In this document: one piece after another, positions 1-8,096 of the stretch
Layout of the letters: every line of letters begins with the position of its first letter
How positions within the stretch are numbered: the first letter of the stretch is position 1
Assembly (NCBI RefSeq): GCF_020148105.1
Contig: NZ_JAHLZE010000007.1
Span: 1-64,000, forward strand
Source of the DNA: Methanobrevibacter sp. TMH8
GTDB lineage: Archaea; Methanobacteriota; Methanobacteria; Methanobacteriales; Methanobacteriaceae
DNA length: 64,000 bases
Direction: 5' to 3'
Made by a program: the position numbers and the translations under genes
The notes under the pieces: model-generated
The model's database searches: none
What the model saw: only the letters and a program-made list of their open reading frames with translations
What the model was told of the DNA's origin: nothing

Positions 1-431
1 ATCTTTGTAAAATGCTCTCTTATATAATAAGATATGTAATAAAAATGATTTTATAACCAAGATTTTTATTACAATATATGTCTTATATTGGTCTTTATTA
101 ATCAACAATATATGTAAAGTGGAATAATATAGGATGATAATAGCACTATCTTCAAGGTATTTTCATAATTACGCCCGATAACCACCCTTTATGAAGTTAT
201 TTACTTTTATGAAGTTATTTATTATCACCTATATTATCTCTTTATTAATAATATATAAAGTTTATAGTAATAAATAATATTATTATGTGGAGAGGTACTG
301 CTTTTTTTACTATTTACTTTAACTTTATGTTTATTATAAATCAGGATGCTAAAATATAATACTCCTTTATTGGATAATATTTTTTTTATTTTAGGGCTTT
401 AATTATATAATTTAATGTGTAATATAAATAA
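1..431. other. AT-rich stretch, no gene seen
   Basis: No convincing coding frame or RNA was found. There is a short direct repeat of TTTATGAAGTTATTTA near 190-225. The last part probably holds the promoter of the adhesin fragment that follows. Confidence 0.5.
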
Positions 432-885
432 GTGAACAGGGTGTGGAAAAAACTTATGTTAATGAGAAAAAATATAAGAATTTTGTATTTGGCTTTAATC
501 CTAACAGTTTTATTTGCACTTACCATGAACACTACCTTCGCAACTGATATTACTAACAGTACGGATGATGGTGGTATTTTAGTACTTGCTCCTGGTAATT
601 ACACAGGATCTAACAATAAAGGAATAACTATTAATAAGAATGTGACAATCCAAGGAAACGGATCAGCTAATCAAATAATCATCGACGCACAAGGAACAAA
701 CAACATATTCAATATACTACTCTGTTGTAATGTAACTATTATTAACATCACATTCATCAACAGTAATGCCACTAGTGGAGGAGCTATCATATAACAATGG
801 TACACTACTAACCGTTAAAAATTGCATATTCAACAACAACACCGCAAATATTTTAAATAATAAATATTCTTCAAATAATATATAA
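432..885 (+). pseudogene. adhesin-like surface protein, frameshifted 5' fragment
   Basis: The fragment starts like a Methanobrevibacter adhesin-like protein. It has a basic N-terminus and hydrophobic signal segment (about residues 11-37), then a beta-helix start with motifs such as NKNVTIQGNG and NVTIINITFINS. The frame stops at 792-794 just after SGGAI. Reading on from 790 in the next frame gives YNNGTLLTVKNCIFNNNTAN, which is the expected continuation of such a helix, and then stops at 885. A one-base shift near 790 and loss of the rest of the gene explain this. Such proteins normally run to hundreds or thousands of residues. The start could be GTG 432 or ATG 456/462. It lies beside two decayed transposases, so insertion or rearrangement is a likely cause of the truncation. 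Confidence 0.75.
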
Positions 886-999
886 TATTAAAATAATATA
901 TGATTTTAAAATAACTTAGACAAACTAGATAACTAAAAATAGATAAATTATGTTAAAATAGATGAAGATAGTTTAAAATAAGTTTAGGGTGTTAGATTT

Positions 1000-1655
1000 T
1001 CACATTTCAGTGAGTTGTTGTATGGGTTTTTTTGTTCTGTATTCTTGTGATGTGATGAGTCTTGCTAAAAGTACATTTAAATATGTTGTTTTATAGATAA
1101 ATTCTTTTGTATAGTGATGTATTCTTCTTAAAGATAGTGCTTGTTTTAGTATTTTGTTGAAATCTTCGATTTTACTTCTTATTCCTTTGTAATCTTTCCA
1201 TTTTTTAAACATTTCTCTTGATTTCCGAGTTAATTCGAGGTACAAATTTTTATTCTTATTTTCACCAGTGAAACATTCAATTGGATATGAAATGTTGTCG
1301 AAAACTTTTCTTAATGGGTTTTTACCTCATGGAAATATTAAAATAGAAGTTTTATGCTTTATTATTGCTGTTTGATAATTATCTTTACTAAAATATCCTT
1401 TATCAAAGAGTATTCTATCTCTTCTTCGGATAATTCTTCTTTTTTTCAGTTTTTGCATAATTTCATCAAATATTTTCGCATCGTTGGGACTTCCTTCATG
1501 TTTAACATGGTTAATGATTGCATAGATTTACAGTCTATAGCTAATGTTAATTTTAACCCTATATAAAATCCTTTTTAGCTTGAATAACCCCATTTATAAG
1601 GCTTTTTCTTTAAACTTTTCTTAGAAATTCTATGACCAAACCAATTTATAGTTTA
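1000..1655 (-). pseudogene. degraded DDE transposase (IS4/IS5-type) remnant
   Basis: Translated on the minus strand, the region gives a broken transposase. It has a segment with FYIGLKLTLAIDCKS, then after a frameshift NHVKHEGSPNDAKIFDEIM and DKGYFSKDNY, an in-frame TGA after SILIFP, and a clean C-terminal piece of 81 residues ending with RTKKPIQQLTEM. The Asp-containing LAIDCKS and DKGYF blocks are typical of the catalytic domain of IS4/IS5-like DDE transposases. At least two stops and one frameshift make it non-functional. The 5' end beyond about 1655 is missing and is replaced by another transposase remnant. I did not find terminal inverted repeats. Confidence 0.75.
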
Positions 1656-1668
1656 AGACATTAGTTTT

Positions 1669-2000
1669 TTAAATAATGTTTTTATTTTTTAAAAATTTTT
1701 TTATCCATTTATTTGCAAATGAAATGGATTTAGTTAAATTATAAAAGTTTATTTTTATGTTTTCTCTTAATTCTTCCAAATTATTAATCAATAAAGGAGA
1801 AATTTCTCTTTTAATTGATTTCCACACAAATTCTATTGGGTTTAAGTCTGGAGAATAAGGAGGTAAATAAACAAGCTTAATATTAAGATTTTCAGCTGCT
1901 TTAGTAGTAAATTTAGATCTATGTGGTCTGAAAAAAATTGTTTTTGTATCTATATTTTTTTTTAAGTGGGGTGGTTTTATGTTGTTATAGGGGGCTGAAT
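1669..2000 (-). pseudogene. IS630-type transposase C-terminal remnant
   Basis: Minus-strand translation gives IKPPHLKKNIDTKTIFFRPH, then AENLNIKLVYLPPYSPDLNP and IEFVWKSIKREISPLL, ending at a TAA at 1669-1671. The block LPPYSPDLNPIEFVWKSIKR is the hallmark end of the DDE_3 domain of IS630-family transposases. Only about the last 110 residues remain, with no start and no N-terminal helix-turn-helix. It abuts the other transposase remnant on the same strand, which suggests one element landed in or beside the other and both decayed. Confidence 0.8.
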
Positions 2001-2329
2001 ATTGATTTTGGGCTGATATAAGGCTTTGTTGTATGGGTGGTGTTTTTTTTTTGGATTTGTATAATATATATTCAATATATTATAATAATGTTACAAAAAT
2101 AGATAGTGAACGTTTTCTATCTATTGTTTTTATATATTAGTACTTTCATATTAGTTATTTTATATTTGGTTTGGAAGTTTTTTTTATTAATGATGAAAAT
2201 ATTATTTTTCATACTAAAACAGGATCATGTTTTTTACAGATGAACCAAGGTTTTTAAAGAAGAATTGAAATTTATTTTTTAGCATAAAAATTTAATAATG
2301 GAGGTGATTTCATAGATATACTTGATATA
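2001..2329. other. intergenic, hairpin and orphan Shine-Dalgarno
   Basis: No gene is supported. A hairpin lies at 2098-2125 (9-bp arms AATAGATAG and CTATCTATT, loop of 10). A perfect GGAGGTGAT lies at 2300-2308 on the plus strand, but only a 14-codon frame starting with ATA follows, so it is probably the remains of a lost gene. Confidence 0.5.
2098..2125. repeat. inverted repeat (hairpin)
   Basis: The arms AATAGATAG (2098-2106) and CTATCTATT (2117-2125) are perfect complements around a 10-base loop, followed by a T-rich run. It could be a terminator-like hairpin or the end of a decayed mobile element. Confidence 0.5.
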
Positions 2330-3538
2330 TTATATATTTTCAATCAAATATTTTGAAAGTCTCTTGGATAAAGCTAAAATAGCTACTATTGGAGGAGCTC
2401 CAGGTGCTTCAGGAATAACACTTGCATCAGAAACAAATAAACCTTTATATTCTGTTTCTAAGTTTGTATCAACGATATCGCCTATGGCAGCTGTTCCTCC
2501 TGGATGAGCACCTCTTAATCTAGTAGAGACTATTGTTGTTGGATCAACTCCTGCTGCTACAAGAATAGCTCCAGCAGTAGCTGCACCTTCAGCTATAAAT
2601 CGAACGTCCTTTATAGTGTTTTCTTTTATGATTTCTCCATCTATAATTTTCCCATGGTTGTCATCTGGAATTTTAACCATAATACTTAAAATATCACTTT
2701 TTTTAACATCATCATCACCAATATTTTCATTCAATAATATTGAATAATGAGGAGCTAAAACAAAATTTCCTCCAACTACCAATGCATTCATTGTAACTTC
2801 AGTATTATAATTAATATCTTTTATAACTCCACCTACAGTAACAAATGGATCCATGAATAATTTTTCACCAGCAGCTATACCAGAATTTTGAAGAATAATA
2901 GCTGAATCAATTCCTCCAGCAGCTAATACAACAATATCAGATTCTATAATATCAATAGAACCATCAGAATTTTTAACTTTAACGCCTTTAACAGATCCAC
3001 CATCTTCAATAATTTCAGTTACTTCTGTATTATCAATTAGCTTAGCTCCATTTTCAATAGCTATTTTAACAAAATCTTGTGATGACCATTTTGCATCATT
3101 AGGACATCCCCATGCACATTTTCCACATTGTGTACAATCTTCTTCTCTAATGAATTTAGGCATTTTTACAACTGGAAGTCCAATAGATTTAGCTGCTTCC
3201 ATAAACTTTTTTGTACCTTTACCAAAATGAGAATCATCCATTTCATGGATACCTATTAATTCTTCAACTTCATCAAGTTCTTTAGATATATCTACATCAT
3301 ATTTAGCTAATTCCTCTTCAAGAAGTTTAACCCCATTACCTGCAGCTACAACACTTGATCCACCAACACAGACAGTTTTTGAAAGATCTAAATAGTCATC
3401 AATCTCATCATAATATTTATATGAATCTTTCACATCACAAAATGGACCTTTTTCAACGATTGTTACTGGAATATTCGATTTAGCTAGTTCCATTCCAATA
3501 ATAGCTCCACCAACACCAGATCCTACAATTAACACCAT
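2330..3538 (-). CDS. GMC-type FAD oxidoreductase with a 4Fe-4S motif
   Basis: The 402-residue protein opens with a dinucleotide-binding motif, VGSGVGGAIIGMELA (residues 5-19), and ends with a GMC-type C-terminal block (GAHPGGTAAIGD, then GLFVSDASVIPEAPG). In between, C135-x2-C138-x2-C141-x3-C145 followed by P is a ferredoxin-like 4Fe-4S motif, so electrons could pass between FAD and an iron-sulfur cluster. Proteins of this build are conserved in methanogens, but their substrate is not known to me. It is probably cytoplasmic, as no signal peptide or membrane segment is seen. The start ATG is the only good one. It lies just downstream of thiI on the same strand, with about 90 bases between them, so co-transcription is possible. 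Family confident, substrate unknown. Confidence 0.8.
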   Translation of the reverse strand: MVLIVGSGVGGAIIGMELAKSNIPVTIVEKGPFCDVKDSYKYYDEIDDYLDLSKTVCVGGSSVVAAGNGVKLLEEELAKYDVDISKELDEVEELIGIHEMDDSHFGKGTKKFMEAAKSIGLPVVKMPKFIREEDCTQCGKCAWGCPNDAKWSSQDFVKIAIENGAKLIDNTEVTEIIEDGGSVKGVKVKNSDGSIDIIESDIVVLAAGGIDSAIILQNSGIAAGEKLFMDPFVTVGGVIKDINYNTEVTMNALVVGGNFVLAPHYSILLNENIGDDDVKKSDILSIMVKIPDDNHGKIIDGEIIKENTIKDVRFIAEGAATAGAILVAAGVDPTTIVSTRLRGAHPGGTAAIGDIVDTNLETEYKGLFVSDASVIPEAPGAPPIVAILALSKRLSKYLIENI

Positions 3539-3590
3539 AATTTAACCTCTATATATTTTTAATTTATTTTAATTTTATAATATTTTTTAA

Positions 3591-3672
3591 TAAATTCATC
3601 AATAATTTTTCCAATTACTTCTGCTTACTTAATAAATTTCATCAATAATTTTTCCAATTTCTTCGTCTTGAG
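3591..3672. repeat. imperfect tandem duplication at the thiI 3' end
   Basis: A unit of about 40 bases containing TTCATCAATAATTTTTCCAA occurs twice, offset by 43 bases (3596 and 3639). The distal copy is the end of thiI (GKIIDEIY). The proximal copy, just past the stop, encodes GKIIDEFIKKYYK in another frame. The offset is not a multiple of three, so the duplication changed the protein end. Confidence 0.75.
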
Positions 3673-4774
3673 ATATAGATTCAATAGCTTCATGAACTCT
3701 ATTAATATCAGATTTAGTTTCAGGATAACGAGGAACAGCTGAACATCCACCATCATCAATTTCAGATATAGGGAATGTTCCTATTTTTCTAGCTATTTTT
3801 TCTATTTCAACTTTATCCAGCCCAATAAGAGGACTTAATATAGGAAATTCAGCTCCATCACGAGTAGCTAATATATTAGGAAGAGTTTGAGATGCAACTT
3901 GTCCTACACTACTTCCATCAACAATACCTAATGCATTTTCTTTTTTAGCAACTTCACTAGCTACTCTATACATTCCAGATTTACATAAAACACAAGTAAG
4001 CTTTTCAGGAGCATTTTCCTTACAAGTTTTTAGATAATTTCCATATTTAATAATCTTAGTTTTTATTGGAGAACCATATGAATATTCATTTAATTTATCT
4101 ACTAACTTTTCAAAGTTTTCAGTTACTTTAGAACCCGCAAAAGGATCATTATCAAAATGGATTGCAGTTATAGAACATCCTCTTTTCATCATTAAATAAG
4201 CAGCTACTGGTGAATCAATCCCACTTGAAATTAGAGCAACAAGTCTTCCTTGTGTTCCAAGAGGTAAACCTCCAGGTCCTTTAATCTTCTTGTGATATAT
4301 ATAAGTTTCATTATCCCTAACTTCAACAAATATCTCTAATTTAGGATTTGATAAATCAACTGGACATCCTAATTTTTCAATTATGACTCCTCCAGCAAAA
4401 GCAGCTAATTCTTGTGATGAAAAATCATGATTACCAACACGTCTACATCTAATAGCAAATGGTGTATCAGAATCAATTAAATCTTCATCAGCTAATTTAT
4501 CACTATAGTTAGATAATGCTTTTTCAATATCTTCAAAGCTAGTAACAGTACAAATAGCTGGAGAAAAAGAAACAACTCCAAAAATTCTTTTTAATTTTTC
4601 ATAAGCTTCATCAAAGTCATTTGGAAATACAAATACTCTTCCTTGACTTATATTTATTCTACAATCAAAAGCAGATTCTATATTAGATTTTAGCTTTCTT
4701 TCAAATCGTGCCCTAACACGAGGACTTTTTATTCCTATTTCTCCATATCTAGCTATAATTAAATTATAATTCAT
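3629..4774 (-). CDS. thiI: tRNA 4-thiouridine synthase ThiI
   Basis: The 381-residue protein is an archaeal ThiI: an N-terminal ferredoxin-like/THUMP region (about 1-165) and a PP-loop ATPase domain with SSGIDSP at 183-189. It adenylates U8 of tRNA and inserts sulfur. It lacks the C-terminal rhodanese domain of many bacterial ThiI proteins. It carries a C261-x2-C264 pair (CVLC), which in methanogens is the expected catalytic or cluster-binding Cys pair. Start ATG follows AGGAG-like bases. The C-terminus has been altered by a small tandem duplication just downstream. Sulfur for this enzyme could come from the NifS-like desulfurase at 28.9 kb or from free sulfide. The same-strand flavoprotein gene follows. 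Confidence 0.93.
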   Translation of the reverse strand: MNYNLIIARYGEIGIKSPRVRARFERKLKSNIESAFDCRINISQGRVFVFPNDFDEAYEKLKRIFGVVSFSPAICTVTSFEDIEKALSNYSDKLADEDLIDSDTPFAIRCRRVGNHDFSSQELAAFAGGVIIEKLGCPVDLSNPKLEIFVEVRDNETYIYHKKIKGPGGLPLGTQGRLVALISSGIDSPVAAYLMMKRGCSITAIHFDNDPFAGSKVTENFEKLVDKLNEYSYGSPIKTKIIKYGNYLKTCKENAPEKLTCVLCKSGMYRVASEVAKKENALGIVDGSSVGQVASQTLPNILATRDGAEFPILSPLIGLDKVEIEKIARKIGTFPISEIDDGGCSAVPRYPETKSDINRVHEAIESISQDEEIGKIIDEIY

Positions 4775-5281
4775 TTTTTCTCCTATTTTATAATATTTTT
4801 ATTAAATAATTATATTTCATAAATATCACAATTCATTAGATAATTGCTAGATTAATTCTTATATAATTACTTTTTAATTAAATTCTTTTACAAATCATTT
4901 CCCATTACACTATTATTAGCTATTTTACCCTTATTTTTATTTTTTTGCTCCTATTACTTCTTTAATTTTTTATAATAAAATTTATAAAAAAATACATATG
5001 TTTAAATAACAATTGTTATAAATTGTTTAATGAAATTATTCTAATTATAGTATTTAAATTTTTTCCATAATTATCAATTTACATGAATATCACTTTTTAA
5101 AAAAACAAAAATGTAAAATAAAAATAAAAATGAAAATGAAAAAAGTAAAAAATGAAATTAATGGAAATAATGAAAAATAAAAAATGAAAAGAATAAATAA
5201 AAATTACAAATTAAAATTAATTAACCATTATTAACCATTAAATAATTAAAATAAAATTTATCAACAATAAGAGGTGATATA
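4775..5281. other. intergenic region with one palindromic operator
   Basis: The stretch holds the palindrome at 5006-5019 next to a TTTAAATA box and then a purine-rich leader of about 260 bases built of AAAAATGAAA-like repeats before the methyltransferase. No gene is seen. Confidence 0.5.
5006..5019. promoter_or_regulatory. palindromic operator, site 1
   Basis: Perfect 14-bp palindrome ATAACAATTGTTAT. It overlaps the end of a TTTAAATA promoter-like box (5001-5008), placing it where a repressor would block initiation. The next gene is the methyltransferase at 5282. The same motif recurs upstream of the nifH-like, transporter, cysE and metY genes. Confidence 0.7.
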
Positions 5282-5854
5282 TTGAAGATACGTGAAAGTG
5301 GAATGCCTGAGAAGTCTTATTGGGAAAAGCTATTAGATGTTGATTTAATACTAAAAAAATTAGAAATTAACAAAGAGATAGAAACTCTTGTAGAATTTGG
5401 ATGTGGTTATGGTACTTTCACTATTCCTTCTTCAAAAACAATTAATGGAAATATATTTTCATTTGATATTGATAATGAAGTTTTAGAGATAACAAAAAAT
5501 AGATTAGCTAATGAAAATATAAAAAATGTAGATTTATATAAAAGAGATTTTATTCTTAATGGAACAGGAATCGAAGAAAATTCAGTAGACTATGTAATGT
5601 TATTTAATATATTACACCATGAAAGTCCTGAAGATTTACTAAATGAATCATATAAAATTCTTAAGAAAAATGGAAAACTTGGTATAATACATTGGAATTA
5701 TGATTCAAATACTCCTCGAGGACCAAGTATGGAAATACGCCCCAGACCAGATAATATTAAACAACAAACATTAAATGTTGGGTTTGATCTCTTGAAAAAA
5801 GAAATATTAGATCTACCTCCTTATCATTATGGATTTTTATTTTTTAAACCATAG
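5282..5854 (+). CDS. class I SAM-dependent methyltransferase
   Basis: The 190-residue protein has a Rossmann methyltransferase fold: VEFGCGYGTFTIP (about 37-49) is SAM motif I, FSFDIDNEV is the motif II acid loop, and DYVMLFNILHHES is motif IV. It resembles UbiE/ArsM-like methyltransferases, but the substrate cannot be read from the sequence. The TTG start is chosen because GAGGTGAT sits just ahead. A palindromic operator about 260 bases upstream links it to the sulfur and nitrogenase-like regulon, so a methyl-thiol or metalloid substrate is possible but unproven. Confidence 0.8.
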   Translation: MKIRESGMPEKSYWEKLLDVDLILKKLEINKEIETLVEFGCGYGTFTIPSSKTINGNIFSFDIDNEVLEITKNRLANENIKNVDLYKRDFILNGTGIEENSVDYVMLFNILHHESPEDLLNESYKILKKNGKLGIIHWNYDSNTPRGPSMEIRPRPDNIKQQTLNVGFDLLKKEILDLPPYHYGFLFFKP

Positions 5855-6427
5855 TTTTCATCATTATAATAAAATTAAATATAAAATTAAATATGATAAT
5901 CTCATATTTTTTTGTTATTCATAGTAACCTTTATATATGATGCTGATAATTTATTAAATAACGATTGTTATATTTTATGAAATTAATATTTTATTTAATA
6001 TAAAATTTATTTCATACACTATAAGAAAAGTTAAAATTGTATGTAAAAGAAGTATATAAACTATATGTAAAAAATATATGTAAATTAATAAAAATTAATG
6101 AGAAATTCAGATAAAAAGGAATATCAATGAAATAATTTAATAAAATTGAAAAATATTCAATGAAATTTAATTAAAATAACTATAATTAACTATAATTAAA
6201 TAAAAAATGAATAAAAATAAATACATTTAATTGAAATATACATTATAATAAAAATAAATGCTAAAACCCATTAAAAGACCTATATTAAATGAATAAATTA
6301 AATCATCAAAAATGTATTAACAAAATTATTAAATGAATTTTATGGATATTAAAATAAAATTTTATGTGAATTCTAATGAAATATTAAATAAAAATTTATA
6401 TATAAAATAAGTAATGGAGGCTAAAAA
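5855..6427. other. intergenic region with one imperfect operator
   Basis: AT-rich and without a convincing frame, except for the imperfect palindrome at 5958-5971. The sequence is rich in short AAAATTAA repeats. Confidence 0.4.
5958..5971. promoter_or_regulatory. palindromic operator, site 2 (one mismatch)
   Basis: ATAACGATTGTTAT differs from the consensus ATAACAATTGTTAT at one position. It follows TATATGATGCTGATAATTT with promoter-like AT content. The next possible gene is the 53-codon frame at 6428. Confidence 0.5.
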
Positions 6428-6589
6428 TTGAATTCTATGTGTGATATGAAAGAGATGAAAGAATATTCATTTATTGGTTCAATGAATAGTATCCGATTTA
6501 CTAAAGTGCATATGAAAAAATCTTTTTTTATGTGTTTTAAACTATTTTTGAGGCATAAATCTTATTCAATCATTGAATTTATATGTTGA
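6428..6589 (+). CDS. possible small protein, 53 residues
   Basis: A TTG start lies 7 bases after a perfect GGAGG (6416-6420), so the frame is probably translated or was once part of a gene. The product begins MNSMCDMKEMKEYSFIGSMN and ends LRHKSYSIIEFIC, with no domain I recognise. It lies ahead of the nitrogenase-like genes with an imperfect copy of their operator some 450 bases upstream. It could be a small regulator, or the frayed start of a lost gene, since low-complexity DNA follows at once. Product unknown. Confidence 0.35.
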   Translation: MNSMCDMKEMKEYSFIGSMNSIRFTKVHMKKSFFMCFKLFLRHKSYSIIEFIC

Positions 6590-6970
6590 TTATTAAATTG
6601 ATAGATTAATGGTTAAGATTAATCAAGCATATTTAATGTAAACTAATATAAATTATTTCAGTGAAATATTTTATTAATTATAATATTTTGAGTACATTTT
6701 TATTAAATTAATAAAATTAAATAAAAATTAATAAAAATTAAAAATTTATAAAATTATATAAAAATATTTTTTATAAAAATATTTAAAGACCTTATAAATT
6801 TCTAATAAATTTTTTAATATTTTTAAATTTTTATTTCACTGAAATTTTTTATATATAATGATATTAAATATTTAAATTTTCTAAATATTCTATATATACT
6901 ATATATTCTTATATATTCCATATATTTCACAAATATTTTAGATTTTTTAAATATCTTTTATTTTTTTATA

Positions 6971-6986
6971 TTAAGATTAATCTTAA
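6971..6986. promoter_or_regulatory. 16-bp palindrome upstream of nifH-like
   Basis: TTAAGATTAATCTTAA is a perfect palindrome about 65 bases upstream of the nifH-like operator. Related half-sites (TTAAGATTAATC) occur near 6613. It could bind a second regulator, possibly an activator given its position upstream of the promoter box. Chance is not excluded in such AT-rich DNA. Confidence 0.4.
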
Positions 6987-7050
6987 GTTAAAATTAATCT
7001 TTATCAATTTTTAAAGTTGTATCATGCTTTCAATAAAAGTTTAAATAAAT

Positions 7051-7064
7051 ATAACAATTGTTAT
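7051..7064. promoter_or_regulatory. palindromic operator, site 3, nifH-like promoter
   Basis: Perfect ATAACAATTGTTAT directly downstream of an AAAGTTTAAATA promoter-like box (about 7037-7048) and 32 bases before the TTG start. The position at or near the expected transcription start fits a repressor. Confidence 0.75.
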
Positions 7065-7096
7065 GTTTATTCGATTATCTAAATGAGGTAGAAAAT

Positions 7097-7966
7097 TTGA
7101 AAAAAATAAAAGAAATAGCTATTTACGGAAAAGGTGGAATTGGAAAATCTACCACTACGTCAAACATTAGTGCAGCATTATCAGATGCTGGATATAATGT
7201 AATGCAAATAGGATGTGACCCAAAAAGTGATTCAACAAATACACTTACAGGAGGAAAATCAATCCCAACTGTACTAGAATCATTAAGAAAAGGGAGAGGA
7301 GCAGTAAAAGTAGAAGATGTGATATATGAAGGTTTTAATGGAATACATTGTATTGAAGCTGGAGGTCCAGAACCAGGAGTAGGATGTGCTGGAAGAGGCA
7401 TAATCACAGCAGTAGAATTTTTAAAACAAGAAAATGTTTTTGAAGAATATGCTCCAGATATTGTACTATACGATGTTCTTGGAGATGTTGTATGTGGAGG
7501 ATTCGCAATGCCAATCAGAGAAGGTGTAGCAGATCAAGTATATACAGTATCATCTGCAGATTTTATGGCTATTTATGCAGCAAATAATCTATTTAAAGGT
7601 ATTAAAAAGTATTCTTCCGGTGGTGGAGCACTTTTTAGCGGAGTTATTGCAAACTCCATAACATTTTCAGCCCAAAAAGATATTTTGAATGACTTTGCAA
7701 AACAAACAGAAAGTACAATTGCAGGATTTGTTCCACGATCATTAGCTGTTACTCAAGCAGAATTATCTGGTAAGACAACAATAGAAGCAGATCCCGACAG
7801 TGACCAAGCAAAAGTTTATAAAAAATTAGCTAAGGATATTTACAAAAACAAAGTTGAATATGTACCTTCACCATTAGAAAGCGATGAATTAAAAGAATGG
7901 GCTGAATCTTGGTCTGATAAATTAATAGAGTTAAAGAAACAAGAAGAGGGAGATTTCAAAATCTAG
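7097..7966 (+). CDS. NifH-like nitrogenase reductase (non-canonical family)
   Basis: The 289-residue protein is an ATP-dependent 4Fe-4S electron donor of the NifH family. It has the P-loop [10 protein letters not shown], the switch block [10 protein letters not shown], and both cluster cysteines, in [13 protein letters not shown] and [17 protein letters not shown] 7097 is chosen over the longer frame from 7058 because GAGGT lies 7 bases ahead and the residues before it do not match the family. As next-door genes encode NifD- and NifK-like subunits, it should reduce that complex. It is longer at the C-terminus than typical NifH, and no nifI, nifE, nifN or nifB follows, so it is unlike a standard nif operon. 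A repressor-type palindrome overlaps its promoter. It is clearly a nitrogenase-family reductase; which subfamily is not decided by eye. Confidence 0.85.
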   Translation: MKKIKEIAIYGKGGIGKSTTTSNISAALSDAGYNVMQIGCDPKSDSTNTLTGGKSIPTVLESLRKGRGAVKVEDVIYEGFNGIHCIEAGGPEPGVGCAGRGIITAVEFLKQENVFEEYAPDIVLYDVLGDVVCGGFAMPIREGVADQVYTVSSADFMAIYAANNLFKGIKKYSSGGGALFSGVIANSITFSAQKDILNDFAKQTESTIAGFVPRSLAVTQAELSGKTTIEADPDSDQAKVYKKLAKDIYKNKVEYVPSPLESDELKEWAESWSDKLIELKKQEEGDFKI

Positions 7967-8096
7967 AATTTCAAAATGATTTAAAATTAAAAATTAAGGA
8001 TGAGTTAAAAATTAAAAATTATAGGTGATTTAAAAATTTAAAATTTAAAATGAATAATATTTGAGGAATTTAAGGAATAATATTTGAGGTAATAAA

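Larger units (their letters stand above)
6590..7096. other. promoter region of the nitrogenase-like genes
   Basis: About 500 AT-rich bases hold a 16-bp palindrome at 6971-6986, a TTTAAATA box at about 7040-7048, the operator at 7051-7064, and GAGGT (7085-7089) seven bases before the nifH-like TTG. No gene is seen. Confidence 0.6.

Noticed and set aside
2300-2370. Gene after the perfect GGAGGTGAT at 2300-2308
   Set aside because: Only a 14-codon frame beginning ATA follows before a stop, and it runs into the end of the opposite-strand flavoprotein gene.
7123-7407. Minus-strand frame inside the nifH-like gene
   Set aside because: Mirror of a well-conserved coding region. Its protein has no motif and is a codon shadow.
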